Source: Tomocerus qinae
Lineage: Eukaryota > Arthropoda > Collembola > Entomobryomorpha > Tomoceridae
Assembly: GCA_020055645.1 (NCBI GenBank)
Contig: CM034547.1
Coordinates: 47,032,409 to 47,096,408, forward strand
Reading direction: 5' to 3'
DNA length: 64,000 nt
The notes under the pieces were generated by a model. That model saw only the letters and a list, made by a program, of their open reading frames with translations, was not told where the DNA came from and searched no databases. A program made the position numbers and the translations under genes. Each line of letters opens with the position of its first letter. The stretch's first letter is position 1. Positions 37,301 through 51,800 of this stretch are shown one piece after another.

Positions 37301-39045
37301 CCTAATGAATATTCATATTTTTGCCTAATTCACTTACCCGTGTACGTTATACTGCAAAAGTTGGAATCAAATCCAGTGACGGTTCGAAAAGTTATTCAAG
37401 AGCACAAGTCACAGACACAATACGAAACTATCTCTATAAGCCTGAAGTTTTGTATTTCAATGTTTCCGGCACAAAAGTCAAATCGCAACTGAAAATGAAA
37501 ATGCAGCTTCGTGTGTATAGTAAATAACGAACATGACTTTATAGGGTATAAGTATGAATAAGGTAAAGTTGTGCAAACCTGTCTAGTTGGATTCGTTATG
37601 GTTATGTGATATACAATATGGGTAGAGTGTATTGTAATTTGGTTGAGGTAGCTGTAGTTTTATTTCTCATGCTTCCTTTCCTATAATGTGAATGTATAGG
37701 GAATAGAAAAACAGGACTGAACATTACAGTTTTTGACTTTTCTTCCTTCACAAAGGGAATCTATTGACAGGAGAGCCAAAAGCATTAAGGGAAGAGCAAT
37801 TTTGCTTATCTTTTCTATCGTAAACCAGGTATACAGACCAGCTTAGCCATATACTTACTCTCAGGTTATTTGACAAGCAAATGAGTTCAGTTACTTCGCT
37901 TTTTCAGAGAGTCGAATGGAGCGAGATGCAAATCCCTCAATCTTTCTATTGCACTCTACTTTGTTATCTTTAACTATTGTGTCTGTTGTTATTTGTGTGC
38001 ATGTAGGGATAAATAAGATTTTTCTATACCGATTGCATCGTTTTCTATGTACGATTTTAAAATTGGATTGTCTAGATAAATAGATTAGATGTAATAAAAT
38101 GCAGGTAGGAATCGTGGAATATTGTCTGCCGAGGATAATGAAGGATTTCTGCAAAGCTCCCACGTTTTTTATACCCTGACAATTGTCGACGTTCTAACTT
38201 CTATTACTAACCACTCTTTTATTCACCTTCATGGTCAACTGTTTTTGAACTCCTCTCAAACTGCACACTACTCCACATGCATTGGCTTTAGACTACTACA
38301 TAATATATTATACTATAAAATGCATTTATATGCACAGATTTAATACGTATACTTTAATGTGCATTATTATTACATATTTACTTTTCAAGGTTTATCTCTC
38401 TTTTAAATCTGCACGTATAGTTAGTCGGAATGAGTCAAGAGCCAACATCATGTAATATAGTGCCTCTATACGGCTTGCCTTTTTATGGACTAGTTACACT
38501 CCACACAAAGTTCTTGGATATTTCTTTCATTTCATCTCTGTCTTACTCTTACGGACACGGACAGCTATTTTTATTTATTACTAAAGTGATGTAATCAACT
38601 GAAACGTTTCTACTTCATTGCCCTCGCCTTTCCTCCTAGCTCTACTCAACCAGAAGTTTCTCTAGAGTCACGCTACCGTTTCTTATGTCTTTTACTGTTC
38701 ACGGTTTGTTTACAAGAGTACCAAGCCAATATCACACTATACATTTGTAAGTGTCCACGCCATAAATGTACAATTTCTACACTTGCCTTCATGCGTAGGA
38801 AAACTTGGCAAAAAAGTTATGTTGATAAATACAATAGCGATATTACACAAAAACATCAATGCTGACAAAAATCATTATAAGTTGTAGGAACCTAATAGTA
38901 CCCATATTGGAAGCTTACGCATAAGGGGTTTGGCCTACAACTAATCTGTAAGTATAACAAAAAATTATATTCCTAAATTAGGATATTAAAATATCAGGAC
39001 CGAAGTTAAGAAATTAAGTCAAAGCAATCATTGTACTACTATATT

Positions 39046-39528
39046 ATGAGACCAAGCTTTCGATATAGTAATGTTAAGCCACAAATCCTTTTCAATACGC
39101 GTAAAGGCATTGAATGTTATGGTGAAATGTTTAGTTGTATTTTTTGCAATCTTTTCATTCTCGTCACAATGTTAAATTATGTCACGCTTAGACTGCCCTT
39201 CCGTTTGAAAAATGCAATTCATCATTTTAAGTGCCTAAATCTGTTAGTGCCTTTACGTGAAAGGATTTCTGAATCACAGTATATGCAAATTAAATGCGAC
39301 TCATCCACCAAGATCACTATAAACTTAGCATCATTATGCTACGCCATGAATTACAAAAATATTTTATTTCGCAAGTCTTGCATCTATATGGCACCTTATA
39401 ATAGTAGTGCATGTGTATCTGTCTCACTAATTATCACCGGCGAAGACCTGCGAAGCAAACGCGAAACGGAAGAGGTTTTTTCTGCCATGTCTTACCGTAA
39501 CGAAGATAATAGAGACTACAGACACTAA
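39046..39528 (+). CDS. Unrecognised 160-residue ORF, possibly coding
   Basis: An uninterrupted reading frame from ATG at 39046 to TAA at 39526-39528; the open frame extends at least to 39031. It is the longest ORF in the window. I do not recognise the product. It starts MRPSFRYSNVKPQILFNTRK, has a hydrophobic segment FSCIFCNLFILVTMLNYV near residues 29-46 that could be a membrane helix, a middle part rich in Cys and basic residues, and a charged tail with TGEDLRSKRETEEV. With about one third GC, an open run of this length is expected only a few hundredths of a time per window by rough reckoning, which suggests but does not show coding. Nearby splice sites or a promoter were not identified. 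It could be a chance ORF, an exon of an unknown gene, or part of an old transposon. Confidence 0.25.
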   Translation: MRPSFRYSNVKPQILFNTRKGIECYGEMFSCIFCNLFILVTMLNYVTLRLPFRLKNAIHHFKCLNLLVPLRERISESQYMQIKCDSSTKITINLASLCYAMNYKNILFRKSCIYMAPYNSSACVSVSLIITGEDLRSKRETEEVFSAMSYRNEDNRDYRH

Positions 39529-42500
39529 AATTATGTATTCATTTTAGCATAAAGTATAATGAAACTTTCAATATAAAAAAGTATAGTTGATAGCTGTATA
39601 CAAACAAACGTTTTAGCAAGTTTTACGAAGAAATAAGAAAGTGCTGGTTGTAAATGTTTACAAAATTGCAAGTGACTGCTGTATATAATTTGTGTTCGTT
39701 GGAATGTTTAGTTGCACTTTGAGAAGATATAATTTTTCTTTCGGTAATATTTCGTAGTCAAAGCAGACAGACAAAACCTACCTGTTTAAATAATAGAAAA
39801 ACATTTGAGTCTTCACTTGGGTGTAGTAAAAGATATAGTCTGAAGGGAATGGTTGGTAAGTAGATGAGATTGGGAAAATAGGTGGATGCCTTTATGTAAA
39901 TAGGGAGGGCAGTTGACAGTTTTTACTATCAAATATAGATACATATAAACAGGAATTACACGAGTCGCGTTTTAGAAGAAGCACTTATCTATGTTCCCGC
40001 TCAAGGTCTGCAATCGTAAAATGTAAGCGCTGATGTATCACCACCAAGCACCACACCAAAGTAAAAGATAACTGTACACACTGTACAGGTACTTGACAGT
40101 TGATGTTTAAATTGTGTGGTTTCCTCCAAAGTGCATCTAATGTATAATGTACACTAGAAGGAAAATACTTACTTCACTTCAGAATTACGAGCTCCAACCC
40201 ATGATAAAATTTAACAGTAGAAGATTCTACTCATGAATATTCCAAATATTTTCTTGCCCTATCTCACAAAATAACTTGCAATACCTTATGTATATATCAC
40301 TTAAGCAGTTAACCACGCTTCCTTTTATTTTCTTTCACAAACGAGGAACTCCTTGTAGCTAAAGTGAGCACTACTAGAATCCATTATGTCCATTTGTCTA
40401 AATTATCTATATCAGTCTCTTACGTACGGAACTTGCATTTATATTTACATTACATGCATTCAGTCAAAGGTAGATACTTAATCTCTAAAACTGTCTTAAA
40501 TGCTATATCGCTCAGTTATTAGGATACATTTCCCCTAAAAATCATAAAATACAAACGTAACGACTTCATATTCATCACAGACTGAAGTGCATTGACACTG
40601 AGACTAATGTGCATAATAAGAATCTTTAAATCAACACACTACTGAAAATCTTACGCAACCATCTGTACAAAATGATGAAATATTAGAAGGTGTATAAGAA
40701 TGTATTTCCATAATGACAATAGAGCAACTGTCTCTAAAGAAAAATAACGTATCTTAAAAAATTTGGACCTTCAAACTTTTCATTTGACAGCCTTGTTCAA
40801 ATAGATGTTGTACACTACATTTGTATTCCGTTATATATACTTACTTAGGTGTAGAGATTTGTATCATTCATATGCAAAAATATGCAGACATAACCCTTCC
40901 CTTCACTAGGTACTCACTATGGTTGAACAATTGGATTTCCTTTCCTTCTTTACCCGTTTGGATTAAAGCTAACTATTTACAACGCAATGGTCCTGTAGCA
41001 ATAAATAAACGAAAAACAAATATCAACAACAACAATAATACTACTACTAATTTTATTATTATTCATGAAACTATTAGTAAACTAATGCTACACGTGTCAA
41101 TATAAAAACATTACCAAAGAAGTGTAGGTTTAGAACCAATAGAACCAATATTTAGGGATATGCCTAATGATTTTTTTGACCTGATATTTCCGATTCATAT
41201 TGCGTAACAGAGTTACAACTTCTGTGCACGTATACTGAAAGATTTGTAGCACAATGAATTGTATATCATATCCACTAGATACATATAATAATATACGATT
41301 TAGGCCATAATAAATTCTATATTTAATGTAAGGCTTTTGTGTCGAAACATATAGGTATCCAGAAACGTAAATGTTCATCATTCTCGTTGTCTGATCTGCC
41401 TTTAAAGTAGAAAAGTCAGATCGGAGCAGAAGATGCATTTTATATTACGAACATCCTTTATCAGAGGGTTTTCACTTGACTGAATTTCAAAGAAAATCTA
41501 TCTATGCCTTGACAAGGAATTTCTGTTCATAATATAGTTGCGGGTGTTCCCTACGAGCATTTGACCTTTCTTTGCAACCAATCACTGAGACTGCTATATC
41601 TACACAATAGAAATATTAGGAACTGTCGGTAATTTCACCTTAAGCAACCATATCTGGATTTCCATATTGTCAGGAGCCATTCAACTTTTGAGGAACTTTT
41701 TCATTTCCAGTTAGGGCAGATTCCACGATCTGGATGCGAACACATCACGTATAGCTCCTAATACTAGACGTGATGTCAGATTCCAACGGAATGAATAAGC
41801 TGCGCACGCTTTTTATTTAACCTCGTGTACCATTATTCCAAATCTGAGGTAAAAGTAAGGAAATCAAATAATATCTCGGGGGAATCCTTATGTCATGTCA
41901 TTTCCCAGATTCCCAAATCCTATTTTCCCACACATACATCTCACGAAAAAGAATACATTTGGATACCTAACCTTCCATTACTCTTCTTTTCCTACCTATC
42001 TAATCATTTTGTCGGTTAACGAAACATGATGAAACTAAAGAAAATCCTTTCCGAACTAATATTATTAACGATATTCATAGATATACATGTTAATATATGC
42101 ATTTCATTTCCAACAAAATATCTCCAAGAGTACATACATCATTGTCACCAAATGATGTCTTTTTATCCGGGTGTTAAAAATAAAATTGTTTTCACACATC
42201 TGGCACGATTCAGCAGAGGAATCTACCGAACAACTTTCCTTTTCACTTTCCGAATATTATTTGCACGGATTGATTTGATGACAAAGTAGACCTCTATAAC
42301 ATTCATTTTTATCTCTACAGCTCCAATCACTCACGCTTTTTTCAAATGAACTCAGATATGGAACCAGTAGGTACTTTTACCCATTCACATCCACACCATC
42401 TCATATGACAAACAGTAGAAAAGTATATAAGGAAGCAGGGTATATATAGATAGACTCAGTCACTCAAAATCAATGCCACTATTTGACAAACTCTATCCAT

Positions 42501-43870
42501 TTTCTCCCCTGAAGAATGTCAGTTGTAGATTACCTGTCAAAACTTATGCAACCATAGCCAATCGTCACTTGAGACGAAAAATTGACACGGGCTACAGTTC
42601 ACGAGTGTCATGACAGAAACGGAAATAATATTAAAAGTAGTAGTACTACGCCATAAAGTACACGTGTGCGCCAAACTCTATGTAATTTATTGCTAAAATA
42701 AATGTTGACACCTTGACATTGACACAAACGGAAAAATTACACGTTTGAAACAGGTAGATTTTCCGGATGTATTTCTCACTATATTTACCATACTATTTAA
42801 TCAGCTATTTACTCAACCTACCATATATCAATTGTGACAATTATAATTAAATTTCAAAGTACCACACTACTGGTACTGAGGTACTACATTGATTGTAAAA
42901 TAGCAAAAAAGTGAAGGTTAGGTTAGGTAATTACCTTTTGTATATTTTGATATTGAATACAAACGAAATAAAATGACATTATTTCAACGTACAACTGTAA
43001 TTTAGTTTGCGAAAGAAGTTTTTGAAATAGGAGGAAGAACTTTCTGGTTGCGTGGAATATATGTATCATGTTTTCATGACTGGAATAATGTTTACTTACA
43101 ACAATTACAAGAATTGGATAGGGAATTCGCAGTTTGGGGAAGTGTAGCCCAAGAGACATTTATTAGAGTGAAAAGCGAAGTATACAGAAGAGAGCGGAAG
43201 TTTGCATGTGAGTTTTAGTGAGGTGCGGGCTCCGATGCAGTCAGAGTTTGTTATGGGGATCTACAGTTAGGTTACGGAGTCGAGAGAATTGCTCCGATTA
43301 CGTGAAAGAGTCTGAATTGCGTAGCTAACCTATATAAATAGACATGCTTGAACATAATAATATTCTCGTCCATATGTCCGTACATACAACTTACTTAATG
43401 TATATTCCCAGTCATAGAATTACAATGGGTAATGTACTTCATAGAGTTAATATTATCATACTTAATGCATACATGGGCACATGCAGGCATTTATGGAATT
43501 GTGTATCGTGCTTCGTCTGGGGGTTTGTGCTTTGCCATTTTTCGCGGAAAGTAACTACATGACATTCCCATTGTTGGTATTATTATTATTGTTTGCATTA
43601 TGTGAATTGTGCATTAACTCGGGCAGAAAATCAGGATTAGATGAGTTAGCCTTGTGTTAGAGTTGCAGGAGCAAGTAAGTAGAATTGCAATGCATTGTAA
43701 CAAGAGATTTGAACACTGGGCAGTGTGGTTTCCTGTTGTCATCTGTAGGTATTATTTGTCGTAACTTTAATGACTACCAGTCCGAAGTGGCTAAAGCACA
43801 TGAATTACTAAAATAAGCACAATGGTCTACTACACTCTGAAAATGCAACACATCACACACTGCATCCTCT

Positions 43871-43911
43871 AAATCCACTTTATTTTCTAGACTCAAATCC
43901 ACTTTATTTCA
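43871..43911. repeat. Short imperfect tandem duplication
   Basis: AAATCCACTTTATTTT (43871-43886) recurs 25 bp later as AAATCCACTTTATTTC (43896-43911). A small local duplication of no evident function. Confidence 0.7.
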
Positions 43912-45825
43912 TTGTAAAGCAAAAGTACTTAAATAGCAAGTCGAATATATAGATCTGTGTACGGGTAGTAATCCTAATCCTCCATCCGAAACTTCAGAGA
44001 TGCTATAAAGACTCACTGCTCCTTTTTATCTACCAAAGTTTTCTCAGTCAACTTTTAAAAGCTCTCATAACAATAAAATCATTGTAAATATACTCTACTT
44101 CCTCCTCATCTACTTCTTACTCCACTTCGCTATCATCCACTCCAAGATTGACTGTAGTCATAGTGTCTTACTAATACTGCATGAATTTTGCATCCACTCC
44201 ATCCACAATGTTTATATTTATTTTTATGCTTCAATGTGATTTCTCAAAGAATTTCTCCTTATCCCAGTCCTTCTACTTAAATGCCCTAATAAGATAATGC
44301 AATGCACAAGTATTTCTTTCTAGAGATCCCAATTTTTTATGTACTATTCGTGTATGTGCGTAACTTTTGTCTTTACTACTGTGCAGCATCACATATCGCC
44401 AGCCACTCTAGACTCAAATGGCAAATATCTTTGACATCTACATTTAGAAAGATAAACTAAAATAAACAATACTCATTTTTATTGCGAGTGGAGAAGAGCT
44501 CTAAATTTAACCTTTCAATTGAACTAAATAATTTAATTTTTGCTGCCATTATTAACTGATTTCTTATGCTAAAACAAATTGAACCAGTTTGTCCAGTGGA
44601 TACTCTATTGTCTGGAGAAACTAACTAACAAATATGGAATTGATTATTCCCTTGCCTTGTATGAGTACATCCGAAAAATAACAATTTAATGTAATTCCCA
44701 TTTGAATTATTCACCTATTCACATTCGCGACGTAAAGAATTCCAATGTGAATTAATTCATATCATATGTTACCATATGGTTTGAACAATTGGAGATGTAT
44801 ATTATGTGGTAGTTGAAGCAGAAGTTGAGAAACAACGTAGGGACATGTAGAACAGTCATTTTTCTTAGTTACAAATTTTACAAGTGTGACAGTGTTATTT
44901 ATTTGGATGAATTGTTATTTATGAACGTGATTTACATTAGAAGAGGAAAATATGTTTCTCACATGAGACTACATGTGACTGTTTTAAGTAGTAGATATAT
45001 ATTCCGATGTATGTCACATTTATTTTGTCGGTGTGATTGTGATGGAATGAGGAAACGTGTGGAACACGGGAATGGAGAATAGGTAAGTACGATTGTTATT
45101 GCGAGTAATACATTAAAAGGCAAATGTGCTTCGTGTCAAATATGAATATGTTAACAGAAAGAGTGAGGACAAGTAATGGGTTCCCATAAGCATCCTCATA
45201 CATTTATTCCTGCCACAAATGCTAAAAGCTTATGGGAATATGAAGCCGCAAATGTTTATGGACTGAAAAGCTAAGCCATTCTCAATTTATCCATCTTTTG
45301 TTATTTTGGCAACTTTGAATTTGAATGTGTGGACTGCATACACAGATATTGTAATAATATACGTGGATTTGTATACAGTAAAAAGAGTGGCTATTCTACA
45401 GCTTACAAGATAACGTATGAAAATGGACTGCTGTAATAAAACTCAAGTGCTTTTGGCTGATTGTGAATAATGCTAGGATGTATTATGTTTAGTAGGAGAT
45501 CTAGATATCACTATTAGAATACGTATTTAGTAAAAGGAGTGAGCTAATATACCGATTAAATCAACCGAGGGGATTCTGTTTCTAATGGGAAAGTTTGGCC
45601 AAATGATTTCTGAATCTTTTCTCATTACTACTTTATTACTTTCTTTCAAGGAAAACTTATTCTCTACAACTCACGCTCCTCCAACATAAATATTAACTCT
45701 AGATCCCTAATATTTACTATAGTTGAGACAATTCTCATCAGAATATAGAACGACCCTTGCCCTTAAGTCCACCTACCACTATAATTGCATGCAATTTGTA
45801 CTTCTCTAAATGAGAATGCCAACTA

Positions 45826-45841
45826 ATCCTACATGTAGGAT
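45826..45841. repeat. 16-bp perfect palindrome
   Basis: ATCCTACATGTAGGAT is its own reverse complement. About 40 bp upstream lies ATTGCATGCAAT, also self-complementary. No function can be assigned. Confidence 0.7.
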
Positions 45842-48800
45842 AACAGTCTACCAAAAATTCTAAACATTACTGTGAAAGGGCAATTTGGGAGTAATTTTCT
45901 ATTCTTCTTGGTCTGTCAGTATACCTAAAAGCAATTTTCATTAATTCGCTAATACTCAAAAGGAATTGTACAGCCCTTTTATTCATTGACTACAACTGAA
46001 CTACACTTCCCTTTTATAGCCTCCGTAAAATAAATACTGGGAAGAAAAGAAAGCTATGCTCAGTAATAAGTTTCAAATTCAGACTCATTATCATCCAAGG
46101 ATTCCAATTTCAACCCTAGAAATCCCATTCTTTTTCATCTTAAATTATTCCTTTATTTCTCCAGAAGTTGAAAGAGATGACGTAAGAGAATCATTCATGT
46201 AAATGGGGAATCCGAAATAATAACTCAGTCCCTGCCCTCCTACTTACCATTCAACCTCTTACAAATGAGTGTGAATCCGTTCTAACCCATCCTATTCCAT
46301 TGAATATGAAATTTCACAGCAATAATCAATTCATTGCAGATCTCGCTCTCTCCCATTCGTCCGCAATAAGCAATAGTTCACTTAGGTTTCTAATTAGTAA
46401 TGAATTCAAACGGATTCTGGCTGAGATTGCTACTTTTATGAGTGATAAGTGGGATTTCTCAATTCTTTTCTCTAAAATACTAGAATATTTGCATTATTCC
46501 ACGGAAATGTTAACTTTCTTTAATGAGATTCATTAGTTCCCTACACAATTAATGACACTTGACTCTCAACGAGTTTAATTAATAATACCGGTTTGAGAAA
46601 GCAAAAGAATCTGGATCAATAAATACCTAGTCTCATCATTTTGTTCAGTACTGCCTGTACATAACACAACTTCCTAATAATTTAACCTTTTCAAAGAACG
46701 AAAGATTCCACTGTCAGCTAAGGACAAGTTGGTGAACTCATTTTGAGGTATCAGATAACTTGTGGTCATTTGAACGAAATGAGATTAATTTTAGTCACCA
46801 CTTGGATTTGTATTGAAAATGATAATATTTCTCGTCCTGGTCGACTACAATCGTATATTCTAGTGACTTTTACGAAACTATCCTAGGTGAGCACTTTATT
46901 TAGCCTTTATTCAATTGGGAAAGTTAGTGGGAAGAAAAGTTTAATGTGCCTAGAGCGTAAGGCGAGAAATCTCTGCGGAATTTTTTTTATATTTCAAGTT
47001 GATGCGAAAACTTTTGTTAGTTTGACACTGTTTTCAAGTTGGTTCTCAAGACGAGTCTAAAGATTGCCAACAAATAGGCACATAAGTAGGTATCTAGTAG
47101 TAGGTACAATAAAAGCATAGTAGGTATGCTATATACTAAATATGAGTAATTTGACGTGTGAATAGAAGGATGCCCATGTGAATACTTCCGTGAACAAATG
47201 CTAGAACAGTCAGGTGTAAAACGAAAGACAAATAAATTTCTCGTTTTTATAGCGCACTATTTTTATCCGAGTCTAATTATATTGCTATAACTGTTTTTCA
47301 AGCAACTCGACACATTCCCACTATCAATCATCATAGATTTATAATGGACTGTCTCGTTTACTATGTAAACAAAGAGACCTACTGCAGATTTCAGTAGTGC
47401 TACATCATATCAACACAAACTTCCACTATAATATTGGTAACTGGGTTTACGCATGAATATCTCTGTAAAAGAGTCTGCATTTACATTAGGAAAGGTAATT
47501 GACCTTTGGTAGACAAACACAAGTTGAGCTATGCTATACGGTAAGCAGAATAAACAAACCACACTAACTATAAAACTTTTTTCTAGCTCACTCAGCTAAT
47601 TTTAAACTCAGATGAATTCATAAACGCTGTTTTTAACTCAATTTGTATACATTCAAGAAGACAAAAACGTTGATTATCTCTATTTTTACCAGGAAGATGA
47701 CTAACTGATGTCTATTATCCAAAAATTGTCTAGTAAACAATGTACTGGTTACTTTCAACATATGCTAACCAAAGATGATTGGTGATTCGGCTAGTAAGCA
47801 GAAATTCGAATGTGCTAATTTATATTTGAAAAGCACTTGGCCATGATGAACCGCTATGGTACTTGCTTTACACAATTGCAATGTGGCAAAATCTACTACA
47901 ACAAACATGGATATTGGAATATCCGTTACTTGAATTTTAAATGCCAACACTTTGTTTTCATCGTGACAGAGGAGCATTAGAACATTGATCACATAGGTTT
48001 TAATGTATTTCTGTTACAACCACACAAACTACAATGAAATTACAATGAACCTTGCCCAGATCTTTTCGAAATTGACTAATGGACTTGCACTTTCCTGTAC
48101 TAATGACAAAAGTATCATTGTTATACTATACTACAGATTCAGTCTAACTATAATAACCCACTAGCATGTTCTGTATAAGTGTAGATACTATTCCAGTTGA
48201 TTGAAACGATCAAATTCCAGACAGAACATCAGATGCAGTAAAAGGACAATAGAATTCACATCACCGACAGACCTACAGAAACTCATACACTCAAGTAACA
48301 CTCAAAAGTAGGAGTAATGTAATGTAGGTCGTGTACTAAAAGGAAAATAAATCTACCCATGCACAAAGTTGAGGCAAAAAAACAGAGTCTGCAGTTGTGT
48401 TTACAGTAACATCATTATTGTTCCGGCATTGTTGCAATCCTCAGGCAGCTTATGGCAAGTAAGGAATCCGAAAATAGCATTTGAAACGGTGCTGCTCACT
48501 CCTGTTATTAACTTTCATTCAGTACACAATGGAAGAAAGCAAAGTTCTTTGAATGACCCAAGTATGACTTGGCATATTTTGCGACAGAAACTACTTTAGT
48601 AGCTTTCTCATGAACTGAATTTTCTCTAGTCAGTTTGAATTAGCTGAATTTGAAAATATTGTTAAATTCGGTATTTATATTTTTCCAAGTTAAAAGATGG
48701 TAAATATAGGTAGTAAATAGGTCGTAGAATGCATTATTTAAAGCGTAATCCTTAGATCTATTATGCTCCAAAAACGCTTAAATTCCACTTGCATAAAAGC

Positions 48801-51800
48801 TTGTAGGGGTTGTGACATTTTGATACTCCTTGGGCGCACAAAGGTATCTTTGGTAAATAATTCATGTAGCACGAAGCATTTAAGAAGTATATAATGTTGT
48901 TCAGATAAATATTGGAAGTGTACATATAGGATGAAGCTGTAAAGTAAATAGTACTATCTATCATTTAATTAAATATCCTAGGAAGTAGTATGAGAGAGTA
49001 TAGAATAATAATGTTAGATAATAGTAAATGTAGTAGGCACTTGTAGCGATAAGCTATCTTGAACAATGGTGTGTGTAGATATGGAGGAAGTCGTAGGCAT
49101 CCTTTGGAATCATTAAATGGGCAAAGGAAAAGTAAGAGTCTCATCTCGGCTAAAATTGAAATGAAAATAAGATCCCTTATGTAATAATAAAAGAAAGAGA
49201 CATCTCGGCCTGGAGAAGTCGTACATAGTCTTGAGAAAGATGTATCTCTCCTATGCATTTAAGTATGTGGCAATATAGAGCACGAAAGGTTTTCATAAAA
49301 CTCACTTATTTACGCTCCACGAAGGATTCACTTTATATTAGCTCTCTTTGGCTTGGCCTCAGGATGATAGTGTCTTCTGTTCTGCTGAACTAAGTCAAGC
49401 CAAGCCAACAACGTGCCTTGTCTTTCTTGTTTAGTGTGACTTCTTCAGTGCTTTTCTCGGACTTCTCCAGCTCTCCGCAACTCTATCTCTTTTACTATTT
49501 AGTTTGTAGTGTTATGTTAGCTCAATTCATGTCATCCTAACCAAGAAAGCACGACACAACGAAACTAGTGTACGATCACCTATATAGAGTACTCGGCACA
49601 TACATCTGTCTGGGAATTCTTTTCAGTTTGCTATGTCTGCGCTTTGTTTGCAATAAACATGATATTATAGCGGAGAAAGAGTTTAAGGACATGAGACATG
49701 GCAGGTTACGTACTATTGTGTTTTTAGTGGAAGAGGAGTGATGAAAACGAGAAGGCATTCTACCCGGCACTATTGCCACTTACACATCCTAACTATACTG
49801 CATCACTATTACCCATAGGCTCAAGCTATGTTTTATTTCTTAATCTGAGGTTTGCGTCACATCTCTTCATTTCGTCACACTTTCTACCATTATTCCCTTT
49901 TTACTGGGAAACTTGCAAAACCCATACACACTTTCCTACTACAGTTTACAAACAGATACTCTGTTGCATATGTGGGTTAAACACCGACATTTAATATTGC
50001 CTGCTAAATTTTTATATGCACTTTATTCATGCAGGTATAGGTTTGCTTGGTGCATATTTCCATATTTCCATTTTATCTTTATCTAATGACGAATTGCGTA
50101 ACCAACACCAAAAAAGTGCAGTGGAAAGCAACACTCTGGAAAGAATTTCAGGGAAGTTTGGCCGAGATAGTTTTTGAATGCATAGAATTTCCAAAATGAC
50201 AGCATTTAATTGAAATTTCAAAAATTGTATAATGTCGTATAATTAGTCAATGTAAAAAATATGTTACCAGTATAAAAACCTAGAACACGACAGTTATTAC
50301 GTGATGTGTCTACTCCAAAAAGCCTGCATTACAAGATACATAAATCTGTAAAAAAGGCCATTATATGGTACATAGTCCTGTATTATTCACATTGTTAAAA
50401 GTATTGCATATCAGATAGGTATCGTGGTATAAATATTTCCGTGTTATACTGGTTTAATTCTCTAAATGCGTATTTATGCGAAAAGTTTTGTTTAATCTTC
50501 ATTTATTCTGACGATAAGTTTTATTTAGCGAAAGCGAAGTTTCTTTCGTCTACATGGTCTTACAGTTGTTTCACTTCTCATTCCGACGAGGCTAATGGCG
50601 ATTGCAATTCCTAAAGATATTCTCATTCTGCCATATATTAAATTTTTGGAGGTACTGTCCGCCCAGTCAAGTTTCTTTGGCTGCACACACGAAACAGAGC
50701 GTCTCCTTTATATAGCCAAGTGTCAAACTTTTAGGGGTAAGAATAAGTTTCACGAAAGTATGTATCTGTAGATGTATCACATTTTTCTCCGATTCTGTCT
50801 TCGCTATATGGTGGGACAATATAAAATAAGGCAATGAATTCTCTGCAACGAAACGATTCTTTGTCTTGTTTCTCTCTCTTTCTCTTTGTTCCTTTTTTCT
50901 CACAATCCATTCTACTTAGCATAAGTAATTTATAATTTACGATGACTCAAACAGACACTGCGCTTGGATTTAAATGAATCTACTATATTAAATTCCATGT
51001 AGCCTTGGCGGAGACATTTTCTATTTATCTTTACAACTACTTCACTCAGTTCCATTGTAATGTAATTACGCTAGTGACATTATTACGAGAAAGGGCAACG
51101 ACTACAACATGACACTTACGTTGCTTTTCAACAGTATTCTTTTTTGTTTTCAATCACAATAAGATTAAATGGTTCCTTTCAAGAATTCATGGTGCCACAC
51201 AAAGAGGAAACGATTATTAATTTTGCAATTTAATTTCCTTTGACGCCCGATTTTTTTCCACCCTACAGATTATACATGCCATCTGATTCATCCTTCCTCT
51301 CCGTCGGTTACATTCTTTATTGCAGAGCTCCAGACATAAAAATGAATTATAAAAATTCATGAGATGAAAAAAATCTAGAGCTATTAAATTCTCTTTTAAC
51401 CCCTTACTTAATGTATTTTTATTTGCATCAAGTGAAATTTACTGAAATGTCACAGTACAGATGCAAGGCGGAGAAAATCCAATTTTGCTCCAGTGTCGGA
51501 AATTGCAAAAAACCGGACTATACTAGAATAGCGAATAAAGAATGCAGAAGTATTCTACTGTGTTGTATTTAATTTTTGTAGCTTATGTAGTCTAGATAAA
51601 AGTTAAGCATAAAAAGCCTGGAATTCTACCAAAATATACGATAGTTCTACACCAAAGAGTCATAAAGATACATTTAGCATTGTAAATATCTTAGTAGAGG
51701 ATTTCTTAGAGCAGAAGAGGTACAAATTAAAGTTAGCGAAGAAGGCGAGCCATATATCAATATTTCTTTGATTCTTTAGCCACGTACTAGCTAATACCTA

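Noticed and set aside
42923-43159. Minus-strand ORF ending before a GT donor in phase 0, tested as the missing PKD N-terminal exon
   Set aside because: The residues before the donor (IQYQNIQK) fit only the final Lys. The rest does not resemble a ubiquitin-like fold.
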